This document shows positions 23,412 to 31,338 of a DNA stretch of 64,000 nt, in pieces. A model generated the notes under the pieces. That model had not been told where the DNA came from. It saw only the letters and a list, made by a program, of their open reading frames with translations, and did not search any database. Made by a program: the position numbers and the translations under genes. Each line of letters begins with the position of its first letter. The first letter of the stretch is position 1. The stretch is from the NCBI GenBank assembly GCA_020639215.1, contig JACKHA010000005.1, positions 86,048 through 150,047 of the forward strand, read 5' to 3'. The DNA comes from Phycisphaeraceae bacterium. GTDB lineage: Bacteria > Planctomycetota > Phycisphaerae > Phycisphaerales > UBA1924.

Positions 23412-25016
23412 TCAGCCGGTCCGGCGGCAGGCCTCAGGCGGGGCTGCCTGTTCCGGGCGCTGCATCTCGGGGACGTGGCGACGGATGGCCGCCAGGACCG
23501 CAGCCGGGTCGGCCCCGGATCGGCAGGCGGACATCTCGGCGATCATGGCGGTGACGGCGGCGGGGGCCAGGCGGTTGCCGGCCCCGATCCAGGCGTTGAT
23601 GCCGGGGTGGGCGGTGGCGCGGGTCTGCTCCTGGGAGTAAGCGAGTTCCTCGTGGATCTTCTCGCCGGGGCGGGCGCCGGTAAGGACAATGTCGATGGGG
23701 GTGCTGAGTGCCGGGTGCTGGGTGCTGAGTGGGGCGGGGTCGGCGGTTGCAGGTCTGTTCGTTTCCACGATGCGCGGCTGGTGGCCGTGCAGCCTGACGA
23801 ACCGCTCGGCCATGTCCAGGATCCGGATCGGCTCGCCCATGTCGAGCACGAAGACCGGGGCGACGGGCTCGGCGTCGTCGATCATCGCGGCCGCCTGGAT
23901 CACGAGCGTCGCCGCCTCGTGGATCGTCATGAAGTACCGGGTCATCCGCGCATCGGTGACGGTGATCGGCCCGCCCTCGGCGAGCTGGGCCGACCAGATC
24001 GGCACGACGCTGCCCGCCGATCCGAGCACGTTGCCGAAGCGGACCATCGCCAGGCGCGTCGAGCCGGCCCGGGCCCCGTCCGAAACCGACGCGTGCAGGC
24101 CCTGGACGTACATCTCGGCCATCCGCTTGGTCGCGCCCATCACCGACGTCGGGTTCACCGCCTTGTCCGACGAGATCAGCACGAAGCGCGAGGCCCCCAC
24201 CGCCACCGCCGCGTCGGCGATCGACTTGGTGCCGAAGAGGTTGTTCTCGACCGCCAGGCCCGGGTGGTCCTCCATGAGGGGGACGTGCTTGTGGGCCGCG
24301 GCATGGAACACCACGTCCGGGCGGGCCTCCACCACGCGCCGCAGCGTGGCGTCCGCGTCCACCACGTCGTGCAGCATCGCGCGGCGGGGCACGTCGGGAA
24401 ACGCCCGGGCCAGTTGGCGGTCGATCTCGAACAGGGCGTTCTCGGATCGCTCCATGAGCACGAGCAGCGAGGGGTCGAAGGCGGCGACGATGCGGACGAT
24501 CTCGGAGCCGATCGATCCGCCGGCGCCCGTCACCAGCACGCGCCGCCCGGTGATCAGCCCGGCCACGCCGGCCCGGTCGATGTCGTAGCCCTGGCGGTCG
24601 ATGAGCGCGCCAAGGTCGAAGCGGGGCGCGAGCGCCGCGTGCGCGGTGGGCGGGGGCGGCTCCTCGAGCAGCAGGTCCAGCAGCGGCGGGATGAGTCGCT
24701 GGCGGATGCCACGCTGCGAGAGCATGGCCCGCACGCGCGTCTGCTGGGCCTGCAGGGTCCGCGGCAGGGAGAGGATCGCCGTCGAGATCGGGGACTCGTC
24801 GTCGAGGGCGGCGATCCGGCGGAGCAGCGGCGCGGGGTCGCCGGACAGTTCCAGCGTCGCGACCGGGCGGACACCGGCGGGGATGCGGGCCAGGCGGGCC
24901 TGCAGGTCACCCAGCGTCGCCGCGGTGCCGACGAGCACGACCCGCTCGCCCAGGAACCAGGGCGGCGGCAGGGTCTCGGGGGCGCTAGGCGTGGGGCGAG
25001 CGGGAGCGTCGAGCAT
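23412..25016 (-). CDS. CapD/FlaA1-type nucleotide-sugar 4,6-dehydratase
   Basis: A 534-residue short-chain dehydrogenase of the polysaccharide biosynthesis CapD/PglF/FlaA1 type, acting on a UDP-sugar for surface glycan synthesis. The C-terminal domain has VLVTGAGGSIGSE (NAD binding, about 161-172), HAAAHKHVPLME, and the catalytic ISSDKAVNPTSVMGATKRMAE (SDK at 283-285; Met replaces the usual Tyr, as in FlaA1). GARPGEKIHEEL ends the domain. The N-terminal 150 residues resemble a CoA/NAD-binding-like domain but lack the membrane helices of full-length CapD. An insertion at about 429-438 is encoded by a simple repeat. The ATG at 25016 is divergent from nuoC. Confidence 0.88.
   Translation of the reverse strand: MLDAPARPTPSAPETLPPPWFLGERVVLVGTAATLGDLQARLARIPAGVRPVATLELSGDPAPLLRRIAALDDESPISTAILSLPRTLQAQQTRVRAMLSQRGIRQRLIPPLLDLLLEEPPPPTAHAALAPRFDLGALIDRQGYDIDRAGVAGLITGRRVLVTGAGGSIGSEIVRIVAAFDPSLLVLMERSENALFEIDRQLARAFPDVPRRAMLHDVVDADATLRRVVEARPDVVFHAAAHKHVPLMEDHPGLAVENNLFGTKSIADAAVAVGASRFVLISSDKAVNPTSVMGATKRMAEMYVQGLHASVSDGARAGSTRLAMVRFGNVLGSAGSVVPIWSAQLAEGGPITVTDARMTRYFMTIHEAATLVIQAAAMIDDAEPVAPVFVLDMGEPIRILDMAERFVRLHGHQPRIVETNRPATADPAPLSTQHPALSTPIDIVLTGARPGEKIHEELAYSQEQTRATAHPGINAWIGAGNRLAPAAVTAMIAEMSACRSGADPAAVLAAIRRHVPEMQRPEQAAPPEACRRTG
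23701..23731. repeat. Simple GTGCTGAGTG-type repeat inside the dehydratase gene
   Basis: Three imperfect units of GTGCTG(AGTG/GG) follow one another within the coding sequence. They add a Pro/Ser/Thr-rich loop (APLSTQHPALSTP) just before the conserved GARPGEK segment. Confidence 0.6.
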
Positions 25017-25204
25017 GGGGGGTGTATCGGACGATCCGCCGACGTGGCACGAAAGCCCCAAGCGCCGGCCCAGGAGCGGTCTCGATGTGCCGCGATCTTG
25101 AGGCTCGACCACCGCCGTGTGGGCCTCGTGGGCGTGACCACGTCCTCGATCGGGCAGGTTCGCGCTCGGGATCGCCCCCTACACTCCCGCCCACGAGGAC
25201 GACC

Positions 25205-25771
25205 ATGCCCCCCACGCCGCCCAAGCCGAACCTGGACCATCCCGTCTTTGCCGCCGTCAAGGCCAAGTTTCCCGGGGCCCGCTTCCGGGCCACGGAGTTT
25301 CGCGGCCTGTCGACGCTGGTGGTCGAGCCGGGCGACCTGCTCCGCGTCATGCGGTTCCTGAGGGACGACCCCGCCTGCGACTTCAACTTCCTGTCGGACG
25401 TGACGGCGGTCGATTACCTGAACTACCCGGCCCCGATGCCGGGGCGGTTCGGCGTGATCTATGTGCTGCGGAGCCACGCGCGGGACGACCTGTTCGTCGT
25501 CAAGGCGTACCTCGACCCGTCGCTGCCGACCGAAGGGATCGACGAGGACCCGGCGCTGTACCTCGAGAGCGTCACGGGCATCTGGCCCGGGGCCGAGTGG
25601 ACCGAGCGCGAGGTCTTCGACATGTACGGCATCCGGTTCCGCAACCACCCGGACCTCCGCCGCATCCTGACGTGGGAGGACTACCCGGCCCACGCTTTGC
25701 GGAAAGACTATCCCCTGCGCGGTCGCGGCGAGCGCGAGTCGTACCGCGTGGTGGACCGCAACTCGGCGTAA
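25205..25771 (+). CDS. nuoC: NADH-quinone oxidoreductase subunit C (30 kDa subunit)
   Basis: A 188-residue subunit of the peripheral arm of complex I. The family region is clear: FLSDVTAVDYLNYP, FVVKAYLD, the signature WPGAEWTEREVFDMYGIRF followed by HPDLRRIL, and DYPLRGRGER at the C-terminal end. A CTACACT hexamer around 25180 and an ACGAGGACG stretch before the ATG could serve as promoter and ribosome binding site. No other nuo gene lies within the window. The neighbours are a sugar dehydratase (divergent) and ygfZ (convergent), so the complex I genes are scattered or this is an extra copy. Confidence 0.92.
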   Translation: MPPTPPKPNLDHPVFAAVKAKFPGARFRATEFRGLSTLVVEPGDLLRVMRFLRDDPACDFNFLSDVTAVDYLNYPAPMPGRFGVIYVLRSHARDDLFVVKAYLDPSLPTEGIDEDPALYLESVTGIWPGAEWTEREVFDMYGIRFRNHPDLRRILTWEDYPAHALRKDYPLRGRGERESYRVVDRNSA

Positions 25772-25778
25772 GCGCGCC

Positions 25779-27206
25779 TCACGGCACGAAACGCAGCCCA
25801 TCCTGAACCACGCCGCCGATGCGCCGGTTGTCGGTCTCGACCTCGACGCGCGTGCCGGGGGCGATGTGGGCCCAGGCGAGCATCGCGAAGGCGATGGGGA
25901 TGCGCCCGAGCATCGGGCTGAAGGTCGAAGAGGTGATGGAGCCGATGGGCTTGGGCTCGGCGGGCGGAGTCGGCGTCGAGCCGTCGGGCGTCTCAGTTGG
26001 CGCGCTCGCCGACGCTGCAGCGAACACGCGGTCGCCCTGGACGGGAAGTGGCGGGAGGCCGTCGGGGCCGGGCGGCAGGTCGTCGTCGAAGCGGAGGGCG
26101 ACGAGTTGCTGCTTGGGGTGGCCGCGCGCGTGCATGCGGGCGACGACCTCCTGGCCCAGGTAGCAGCCCTTCTTGAAGTTGACGCGGTCGTTCAGGACGC
26201 CGGTCTCGGCGGGGAGGTTGTCGGGGCCGAAGTCGATCTTGAACAGCGGCGTGCCGGCCTCGATGCGTGCGATGTTGTAGGCGAACCAGCCGGCGGGGCG
26301 GAGGCGGATGGTTTGGGGTCGGGCGAACGCGGTGGCACTGCGAACGGCGCGGCCGGTGGCGATCGCTTCGCCGCGTTCTTCGGGCGCCTCGAATCGTGCC
26401 GCGGGGCTCATCTCGTCGGGCCGGCCGAAGCGCACAAGCGTCCGGTACACGTCGGCGGCGTCCTCGTGGCGCACGAGCAGTTCGAACCCCGGCACACCGG
26501 CCGTGTCGTGGCGATCGATCCAAGCCGGGAACTGACCGATCGGGAGTCTCAGGGCTCGGTTTGGCTCGATAGAAAACACCCGCTCGTCCAAGTCCGGTGC
26601 CGTGGCGGCGAAGAGCAGGTCCACGCTTTTCGGGCCGTGCAACGACATCCGATGCCACGTCGTGTTCGGGCTGTCCCGTCGCGAGGGAACGTCGGGCAGT
26701 TGGTGCGCCCGGGTTCGGACGGTGAAGCAGACTTCCTCCGTGATGACGTATGCCGAGAGCGAGCGGACCGTCGCATCAACGCTCGGAGCTTCGACCCCGA
26801 GGAAGTACACATCGCCGTCGTCGCCGTCTCGCTCCCAGCGGGTCACGCGGAGGTCCGCGTCGATCCGCCCCTTGCGGTTGAGCCAGAACGAGTTGCAGGA
26901 CTGGCCCGGTTCAAGGCTGCCGACGTCCTGCGTCAGCATCCGTGACAGGAACTCGCGCGAGTCGAATCCCGAGACCTCGATCACCGCCCGATCCGGCCGG
27001 TCGATGATCACGCAGTCGCGCCGCAGCGAGGCGTACTCGAGTTCGATCGGGCCGAACGCCGCGGCCAGGAGCGGCACGTCCGGCGAGGGCTCGGCGGGCT
27101 CGGCCCGGACCGTCCCCGGTTCGGGCGGTTCGATGCCGTAGGGCATCAGTGACGCGCCCTCGTCGAGCAGGAGTTCCTTCAGCGGGTTCGGGTCGAACGA
27201 GGCCAT
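25779..27206 (-). CDS. ygfZ: YgfZ/GcvT-like folate-binding protein
   Basis: A 475-residue protein related to glycine cleavage T protein. The diagnostic motif KKGCYLGQEVVARMHARG (about 343-360), with its conserved Cys, marks YgfZ, which supports Fe-S cluster enzymes and tRNA thiomethylation through folate. The N-terminal part has RRDCVIIDRPDRAVIEVSG and FLSRMLTQDVGSLEPG as in GcvT-like folds. It is longer than E. coli YgfZ (326) because of inserts, including a Thr/Pro-rich one at about 395-415. No Shine-Dalgarno precedes the ATG at 27206; TACGAT ends 5 nt upstream. It converges on nuoC with a 7-nt gap. Confidence 0.88.
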   Translation of the reverse strand: MASFDPNPLKELLLDEGASLMPYGIEPPEPGTVRAEPAEPSPDVPLLAAAFGPIELEYASLRRDCVIIDRPDRAVIEVSGFDSREFLSRMLTQDVGSLEPGQSCNSFWLNRKGRIDADLRVTRWERDGDDGDVYFLGVEAPSVDATVRSLSAYVITEEVCFTVRTRAHQLPDVPSRRDSPNTTWHRMSLHGPKSVDLLFAATAPDLDERVFSIEPNRALRLPIGQFPAWIDRHDTAGVPGFELLVRHEDAADVYRTLVRFGRPDEMSPAARFEAPEERGEAIATGRAVRSATAFARPQTIRLRPAGWFAYNIARIEAGTPLFKIDFGPDNLPAETGVLNDRVNFKKGCYLGQEVVARMHARGHPKQQLVALRFDDDLPPGPDGLPPLPVQGDRVFAAASASAPTETPDGSTPTPPAEPKPIGSITSSTFSPMLGRIPIAFAMLAWAHIAPGTRVEVETDNRRIGGVVQDGLRFVP

Positions 27207-27211
27207 GGGCG

Positions 27212-27217
27212 ATCGTA
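27212..27217 (-). promoter_or_regulatory. Putative -10 element (TACGAT) of leaderless ygfZ
   Basis: TACGAT on the minus strand ends 5 nt before the ygfZ ATG, with no Shine-Dalgarno. Confidence 0.45.
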
Positions 27218-27256
27218 CGAGTCCGCCGATCGAAAACTCCCATTGCGGCCCGCCGA

Positions 27257-28996
27257 CTACCGCCCCGTCCGCAGGCGCCCGCGGATCCGGTTCGGCGGCA
27301 GTTTCGTCGGCACGATCCCGCCCGGGAACTTGCTCGGGTCGGCCGCGATGCCCTTGTCTTTGGGCATGTCGGGGCGCTCGGACTCGGCCAGGCGGTTGCG
27401 CGGCGCCTCGCCGACGCCCTGGACCTCGTAGATCGTGTGCCCGCCGGGCGTCTCCTCGCGGTAGCCGTCGGGGCGGGGCGAGGCCTCGAAGTCCGGGTAG
27501 TCCAGTTTCGGGATCTGGGCGTTGACCAGGTTCTCGATCTGCGTGAGCAGCTTGCCCTGGCGCGGCGTGACGAACGACCAGGCCACGCCGTCGCGTCCGG
27601 CCCGGGCGGTGCGCCCGATGCGGTGGACGTAGACGTCGGGGTCCTCGGGCAGGTCGTAGTTGACCACGTGGGTGATGCCCTCGACGTCGATGCCGCGGCT
27701 GGCCAGGTCGCTGGCGATGAGCACGGCGAGTTCGCCGCCGCGGAACTGTCGCATGACGCTGTTGCGCTTGGACTGGCTCATGTCGCCGTGGATGGCGTGG
27801 GCCTCGATGCCGTGCTTGTTGAGGTAGGTGGAGAGCTCGTCGACGGTGCGCTTGAGGCGGCAGAAGACCAGGGTGAGGGCGGGGGCCTCGTGGGTGAGCA
27901 GGTGGTTGAGCAGGCGCTTCTTGTCCCAGCCGTCGACGGAGAGGTAGTGCTGCTCGACCAGGTCGACGGTGAGGGCGCCGGCGGTGGTGACGAGTTTCTC
28001 CGGGTCGTGCATGTAGCGACGGGCCAGGTCCTCGATGTCCGGGCGGATGGTGGCCGAGACCATGACGGTCTGGCGGTCGTCGGGGGTCTGCTTGAGGATG
28101 CGCCGGATGTCCTCGCGGAAGCCGATGTCGAGCATGCGGTCGACCTCGTCGAGCACGGCGAAGCGGATCGCGCGCGGGTCGATGAGGCCGCGCTGCATCA
28201 TGTCCTGGACGCGCCCGGGCGTGCCGACGAGGATCTCGGCGCCCCGCTGGAGTTTGTCGGCCTGGGTGCGGATGGACTGCCCGCCGTAGATCGGCACGGT
28301 GCGGACGGGCATGTGCTTGCCGAGCTTGGTGAACTCGGTGGTGATCTGCATGGCCAGTTCGCGCGTGGGGGCCAGGATGAGGGCCTGGCCCCAGACGCCG
28401 CGCTCGACCATGTGCAGAAGGGGCAGGGCGAATGCGGCGGTCTTGCCCGTGCCGGTCTTGGCCTGGCCGAGCAGGTCGCGCCCGGTGAGGAAGGCGGGGA
28501 TGAGGCGGGCCTGGATGTGGGTGGGGTGGCGGAAGCCGCAGTCGGTCACGCCTCGGACGATCGAGGTGTGCAGGCCCAGGTCGGCGAAGGTGATGTCGGT
28601 GGCAAAGGTGTCGGGGTTGAGGGGCTTGTGGTCGTCCGGTGGGGCGTTGTCGCGATCGTCGAGCTCGGGGTCGGGCTCGGTGTCGAGGCTGGGCGGAGCC
28701 GGAACGTCGGCGTCGTCCCCGGCATCGTCGGCGTCGTCGCCCGCGTTTGCGGCTTCGGCACCCTCGCCCGCAGTCTTCTTGGAGCGCCGACGACGCCGGC
28801 GGCGACGCTTCTTCTTGGTCGGCTCGGAGCCATCGCCGGAGTCACCACCCGAGCCGTCGCCCTCGGTCGGCTCGTCGCGATCAACCGCGTCGGCCACGTC
28901 GGGCGCTCCTCGCTGGGCGGCGTCGTCGGCGGGCTCGGCGTTGTTGTTCACGGGGAGGGTCTGGCCATCAGCCTCGGGCACGGTCTGGTTGGGCAT
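27257..28996 (-). CDS. DEAD-box family ATP-dependent RNA helicase with DEVD motif
   Basis: A 579-residue RNA helicase. The order of motifs is normal: GFRHPTHIQ (Q motif), AKTGTGKT (Walker A, Lys about 185), PTRELA, TPGR, VLDEVDRMLD (motif II reads DEVD, about 283-286), SAT, ASDLASRGID and HRIGRTARAG. Before the core are about 130 acidic and basic low-complexity residues, including a run of eight Arg flanked by Lys (about 61-74), probably for RNA or ribosome contact. It likely remodels RNA or ribosomes. The start is uncertain: ATG at 28996 is preferred, ATG at 29023 is possible, and neither has a good ribosome binding site. Confidence 0.88.
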   Translation of the reverse strand: MPNQTVPEADGQTLPVNNNAEPADDAAQRGAPDVADAVDRDEPTEGDGSGGDSGDGSEPTKKKRRRRRRRRSKKTAGEGAEAANAGDDADDAGDDADVPAPPSLDTEPDPELDDRDNAPPDDHKPLNPDTFATDITFADLGLHTSIVRGVTDCGFRHPTHIQARLIPAFLTGRDLLGQAKTGTGKTAAFALPLLHMVERGVWGQALILAPTRELAMQITTEFTKLGKHMPVRTVPIYGGQSIRTQADKLQRGAEILVGTPGRVQDMMQRGLIDPRAIRFAVLDEVDRMLDIGFREDIRRILKQTPDDRQTVMVSATIRPDIEDLARRYMHDPEKLVTTAGALTVDLVEQHYLSVDGWDKKRLLNHLLTHEAPALTLVFCRLKRTVDELSTYLNKHGIEAHAIHGDMSQSKRNSVMRQFRGGELAVLIASDLASRGIDVEGITHVVNYDLPEDPDVYVHRIGRTARAGRDGVAWSFVTPRQGKLLTQIENLVNAQIPKLDYPDFEASPRPDGYREETPGGHTIYEVQGVGEAPRNRLAESERPDMPKDKGIAADPSKFPGGIVPTKLPPNRIRGRLRTGR

Positions 28997-29237
28997 CGGT
29001 CTTCCAAAGGGGCGCGGCGACATCGGATCGATGGGGTCGCGGCCGACGCCACGCGCGGGCGGGCCACGGGACGGCTCGGCGTCGCGCCCCGGATCCGCCG
29101 GGTCGCGGGCTTGCCGGAGTGTGTTCGGCAAACCTCGGGCCGTCGCTTGACACCCACGATCGCGCCAGCGAAGAAGCGGGTGCCCACGACTCCCCGCGAG
29201 TGCGGGGTCGGTGGATGATAGCGCTGTCGGAGGGCGA

Positions 29238-29392
29238 GATGCAGAACGCGGAGGGCGCGGAGATCACGCGGAGGGAGCGGAGGGTGAGGCAGGGTTTGGA
29301 GAGACTTGGGCAACGGCGTCCTCAGGGGTCCCCCAACCACTATCACTCTCCGCGGCCTCCGCGCGACCTCCGCGCCCTCCGCATTCGGCATC
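29238..29392. repeat. CGCGGAGG-family inverted repeat, copy B
   Basis: Two 45-nt arms (29238-29282 and 29348-29392) are complementary with six mismatches and enclose a 65-nt loop. The right arm overlaps the stop codon of the glycosyltransferase gene by 2 nt. The rest of 28997-29237 shows no gene. Confidence 0.85.
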
Positions 29393-30218
29393 AGGGCGTT
29401 TCGGTCCGCCGGTCGGCGGCCCGCGAGGCCTCGAGCAGGACCAGGTGCTTCATCAGGGCGTGGCACGCGGTGGCCCCGGCGGCGGCCCACCCGCGCCAGC
29501 CGTCGCGCCAGGCCGATCGCAGGACGAGTTGCTTGAAGAGGGCACCGGCCGGGCTCAGGAGCAGTCGCGAACGAGAGCCGCTCTCGCCCTTGGCGTGCCG
29601 GGCCTGAGCGCCGAGGGTGGCCAGGCGGAGCTGGCCCGCCAGGAAACGCGGCATGTCGGCGATCGTGTCGTGGCGGAGCGTGCCTGCCAGGCGTTCGACG
29701 CGGACGCTTCGGACAACGAGTTCATCGTGCGGCTCGGTGCCGGCGAACGACGCGAGGGCGGACGCCCCGCCTTCGAACAGGTCCCGGCGCACAAGGCGCA
29801 CGCGCCACTCGGGCTGCCACGCGTGGTTCAGGAATCCACCGGCGTACCAGACTTTGCGGTTGACCATGTACGCCCCTGGCGCGTCGTCGACCCTGGACCC
29901 CGGGGCCAGGGCGGCTCGGACAGAACCCGCCAGGTCCGGCTCGACGCTCTCATCCGAGTCGATGTTGAGCATCCACTCCTGGGTACAGGCCTCGGCGGCC
30001 AACTGCTTCGTCCGGTTGTAGCCCTGCCACTCGACCCGCTGGACGCGGGCCCCGGCGGCCTCCAGCAGCCCGATGGTGCCATCGGTCGAGCCGGAATCGA
30101 GGGCGACGATCTCGGCAGCGAGGCCACGGAGGGAGGCGAGCGTCCGCCCGATGGTCGCCTCGTTGTTGCGGCACACGATGGCGGCCGAGAGCGGGAGCGG
30201 AGCGGGGGCGTCTGGCAT
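29391..30218 (-). CDS. Family 2 glycosyltransferase, WaaE/KdtX-like
   Basis: A 275-residue inverting glycosyltransferase. It opens PLSAAIVCRNNEATIGRTLA, then has VALDSGSTDGT (nucleotide-sugar site) and MLNIDSDESV (DxD-like metal site), followed by YMVNRKVWYAGGFLNHAWQPEWRVRLVRRD. That pattern is typical of WaaE/KdtX-like enzymes that add a sugar to the lipopolysaccharide inner core. It is divergent from a WaaP-like kinase gene with 111 nt between, which supports a role in lipopolysaccharide core assembly. The stop codon abuts repeat copy B. The acceptor is not known. Confidence 0.82.
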   Translation of the reverse strand: MPDAPAPLPLSAAIVCRNNEATIGRTLASLRGLAAEIVALDSGSTDGTIGLLEAAGARVQRVEWQGYNRTKQLAAEACTQEWMLNIDSDESVEPDLAGSVRAALAPGSRVDDAPGAYMVNRKVWYAGGFLNHAWQPEWRVRLVRRDLFEGGASALASFAGTEPHDELVVRSVRVERLAGTLRHDTIADMPRFLAGQLRLATLGAQARHAKGESGSRSRLLLSPAGALFKQLVLRSAWRDGWRGWAAAGATACHALMKHLVLLEASRAADRRTETP

Positions 30219-30318
30219 GGGTGGATCGTGCGGAAGCCCGGCGGGCGTGTCAAACGGGGCGGGCGGGTTGAGCCGGCGTGCTGGGGTTCGGCGGGTCGGG
30301 CTTCGCCGGGGTCGCCGA

Positions 30319-30324
30319 TAGACT
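30319..30324 (+). promoter_or_regulatory. Putative -10 element (TAGACT) of leaderless LPS-kinase gene
   Basis: TAGACT ends 5 nt before the GTG at 30330. The same hexamer precedes the tRNA-Cys gene. Confidence 0.45.
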
Positions 30325-30329
30325 CGGGC

Positions 30330-31202
30330 GTGCAGCAGGCGTCGGTCACCCCCCCCACCATCCGCCTCCGCGCGGTCCGCGGCTCGCCCGAGGAGCGGAC
30401 CCGCTGGGTCAAGGCGCTGCCACGCCTGTTTGGGGACGGGGCGGCGAGTTCGCCTCACGGAGCGGCCACACCGCGCGTGCTCAAGGCGAACCAGAGCGTG
30501 AGCGTGTACGCCGCAACCCTGGACGGGCAGGACGTGGTCGTCAAGTGCTGGCGGGTGCGGTCGACCCTGGATTGCCTGTACGGCGTCGTGGGTCGCTCGC
30601 GTGCGCATCGCCACTGGGACGGAGCGACGCGGCTGGCGGGTCTCGGCGTCCACGCCGCCGCCTGCCTGGCGATCGTGCGCGGTCGGGACGCCGGCGGGGT
30701 GGTCGAGACGCTGGTTATGGAGCGGGTCGATGGCCGGACGCTGCTGGACCATCTTGCCGATGGGTCGCTTCCGCCGCGGGCTGCCCAGCGGGTCGCCGCG
30801 CGGCTGGCGGACATCTGCGCTGTCATGGCGCGGGCCGGCGTGTTCAACCGCGATCCGAAGGCGTCGAATCTGATCGTGACCCACGCCGATGCGGAGTCGG
30901 CCGAGGTCGCGATGATCGACACCGTCGCGATCCGCCGGATGCCGGGGCTTTGGGCGAGTCCCGACCATGCGCCGCTCGAACGCCTGGTCATCGAGGCGAT
31001 CGGCGTCGGCGCCACCCCGAGCCGGGGGCTGATGGCCCGGTTCGTGCAGGAGTGGACGGGGCGGACGCGTTGCGTTCCTGCCGGGACACCACGATCGGAC
31101 TCCACCTGGAAGCAGGCCCGCCTCGCGCTCTGGCGCGAACTCGCCGCCCGCATCCGGGCCCACGGCGATCCGACACCACGCGACAACCCGCTGGCGACGT
31201 GA
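30330..31202 (+). CDS. WaaP/Kdo-kinase-like lipopolysaccharide kinase
   Basis: A 290-residue protein-kinase-like fold of the lipopolysaccharide core kinase group. Visible motifs are VLKANQSVSVYAATL (glycine-loop equivalent), DVVVKCWRV (ATP-binding Lys), GVFNRDPKASNLIV (catalytic loop, NRD in place of HRD, with the conserved Asn) and MIDTVAI (metal-binding Asp). Such enzymes phosphorylate heptose or Kdo in the lipid A-core, or resemble RIO-like kinases. The start is taken as GTG at 30330 because TAGACT ends 5 nt before it; no ATG lies close by. Divergent from the glycosyltransferase gene. Confidence 0.7.
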   Translation: MQQASVTPPTIRLRAVRGSPEERTRWVKALPRLFGDGAASSPHGAATPRVLKANQSVSVYAATLDGQDVVVKCWRVRSTLDCLYGVVGRSRAHRHWDGATRLAGLGVHAAACLAIVRGRDAGGVVETLVMERVDGRTLLDHLADGSLPPRAAQRVAARLADICAVMARAGVFNRDPKASNLIVTHADAESAEVAMIDTVAIRRMPGLWASPDHAPLERLVIEAIGVGATPSRGLMARFVQEWTGRTRCVPAGTPRSDSTWKQARLALWRELAARIRAHGDPTPRDNPLAT

Positions 31203-31338
31203 ATCGACACATGGCGACAGGCACGGCCGATCGTCGGAGCGGTGCGACCCCACCCGCGAGCGCCGGCTTTTGCGGCGGCACGCCAGGGCGTAACGTGGAG
31301 GCCTGACTTCGCACACGCCCGGGGAGCGACCCTCCGCC

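Noticed and set aside
23701..23731. Short tandem repeat that might suggest a CRISPR array
   Set aside because: Units are only 6-11 nt, without spacers, and lie inside a coding sequence. No cas genes are present.
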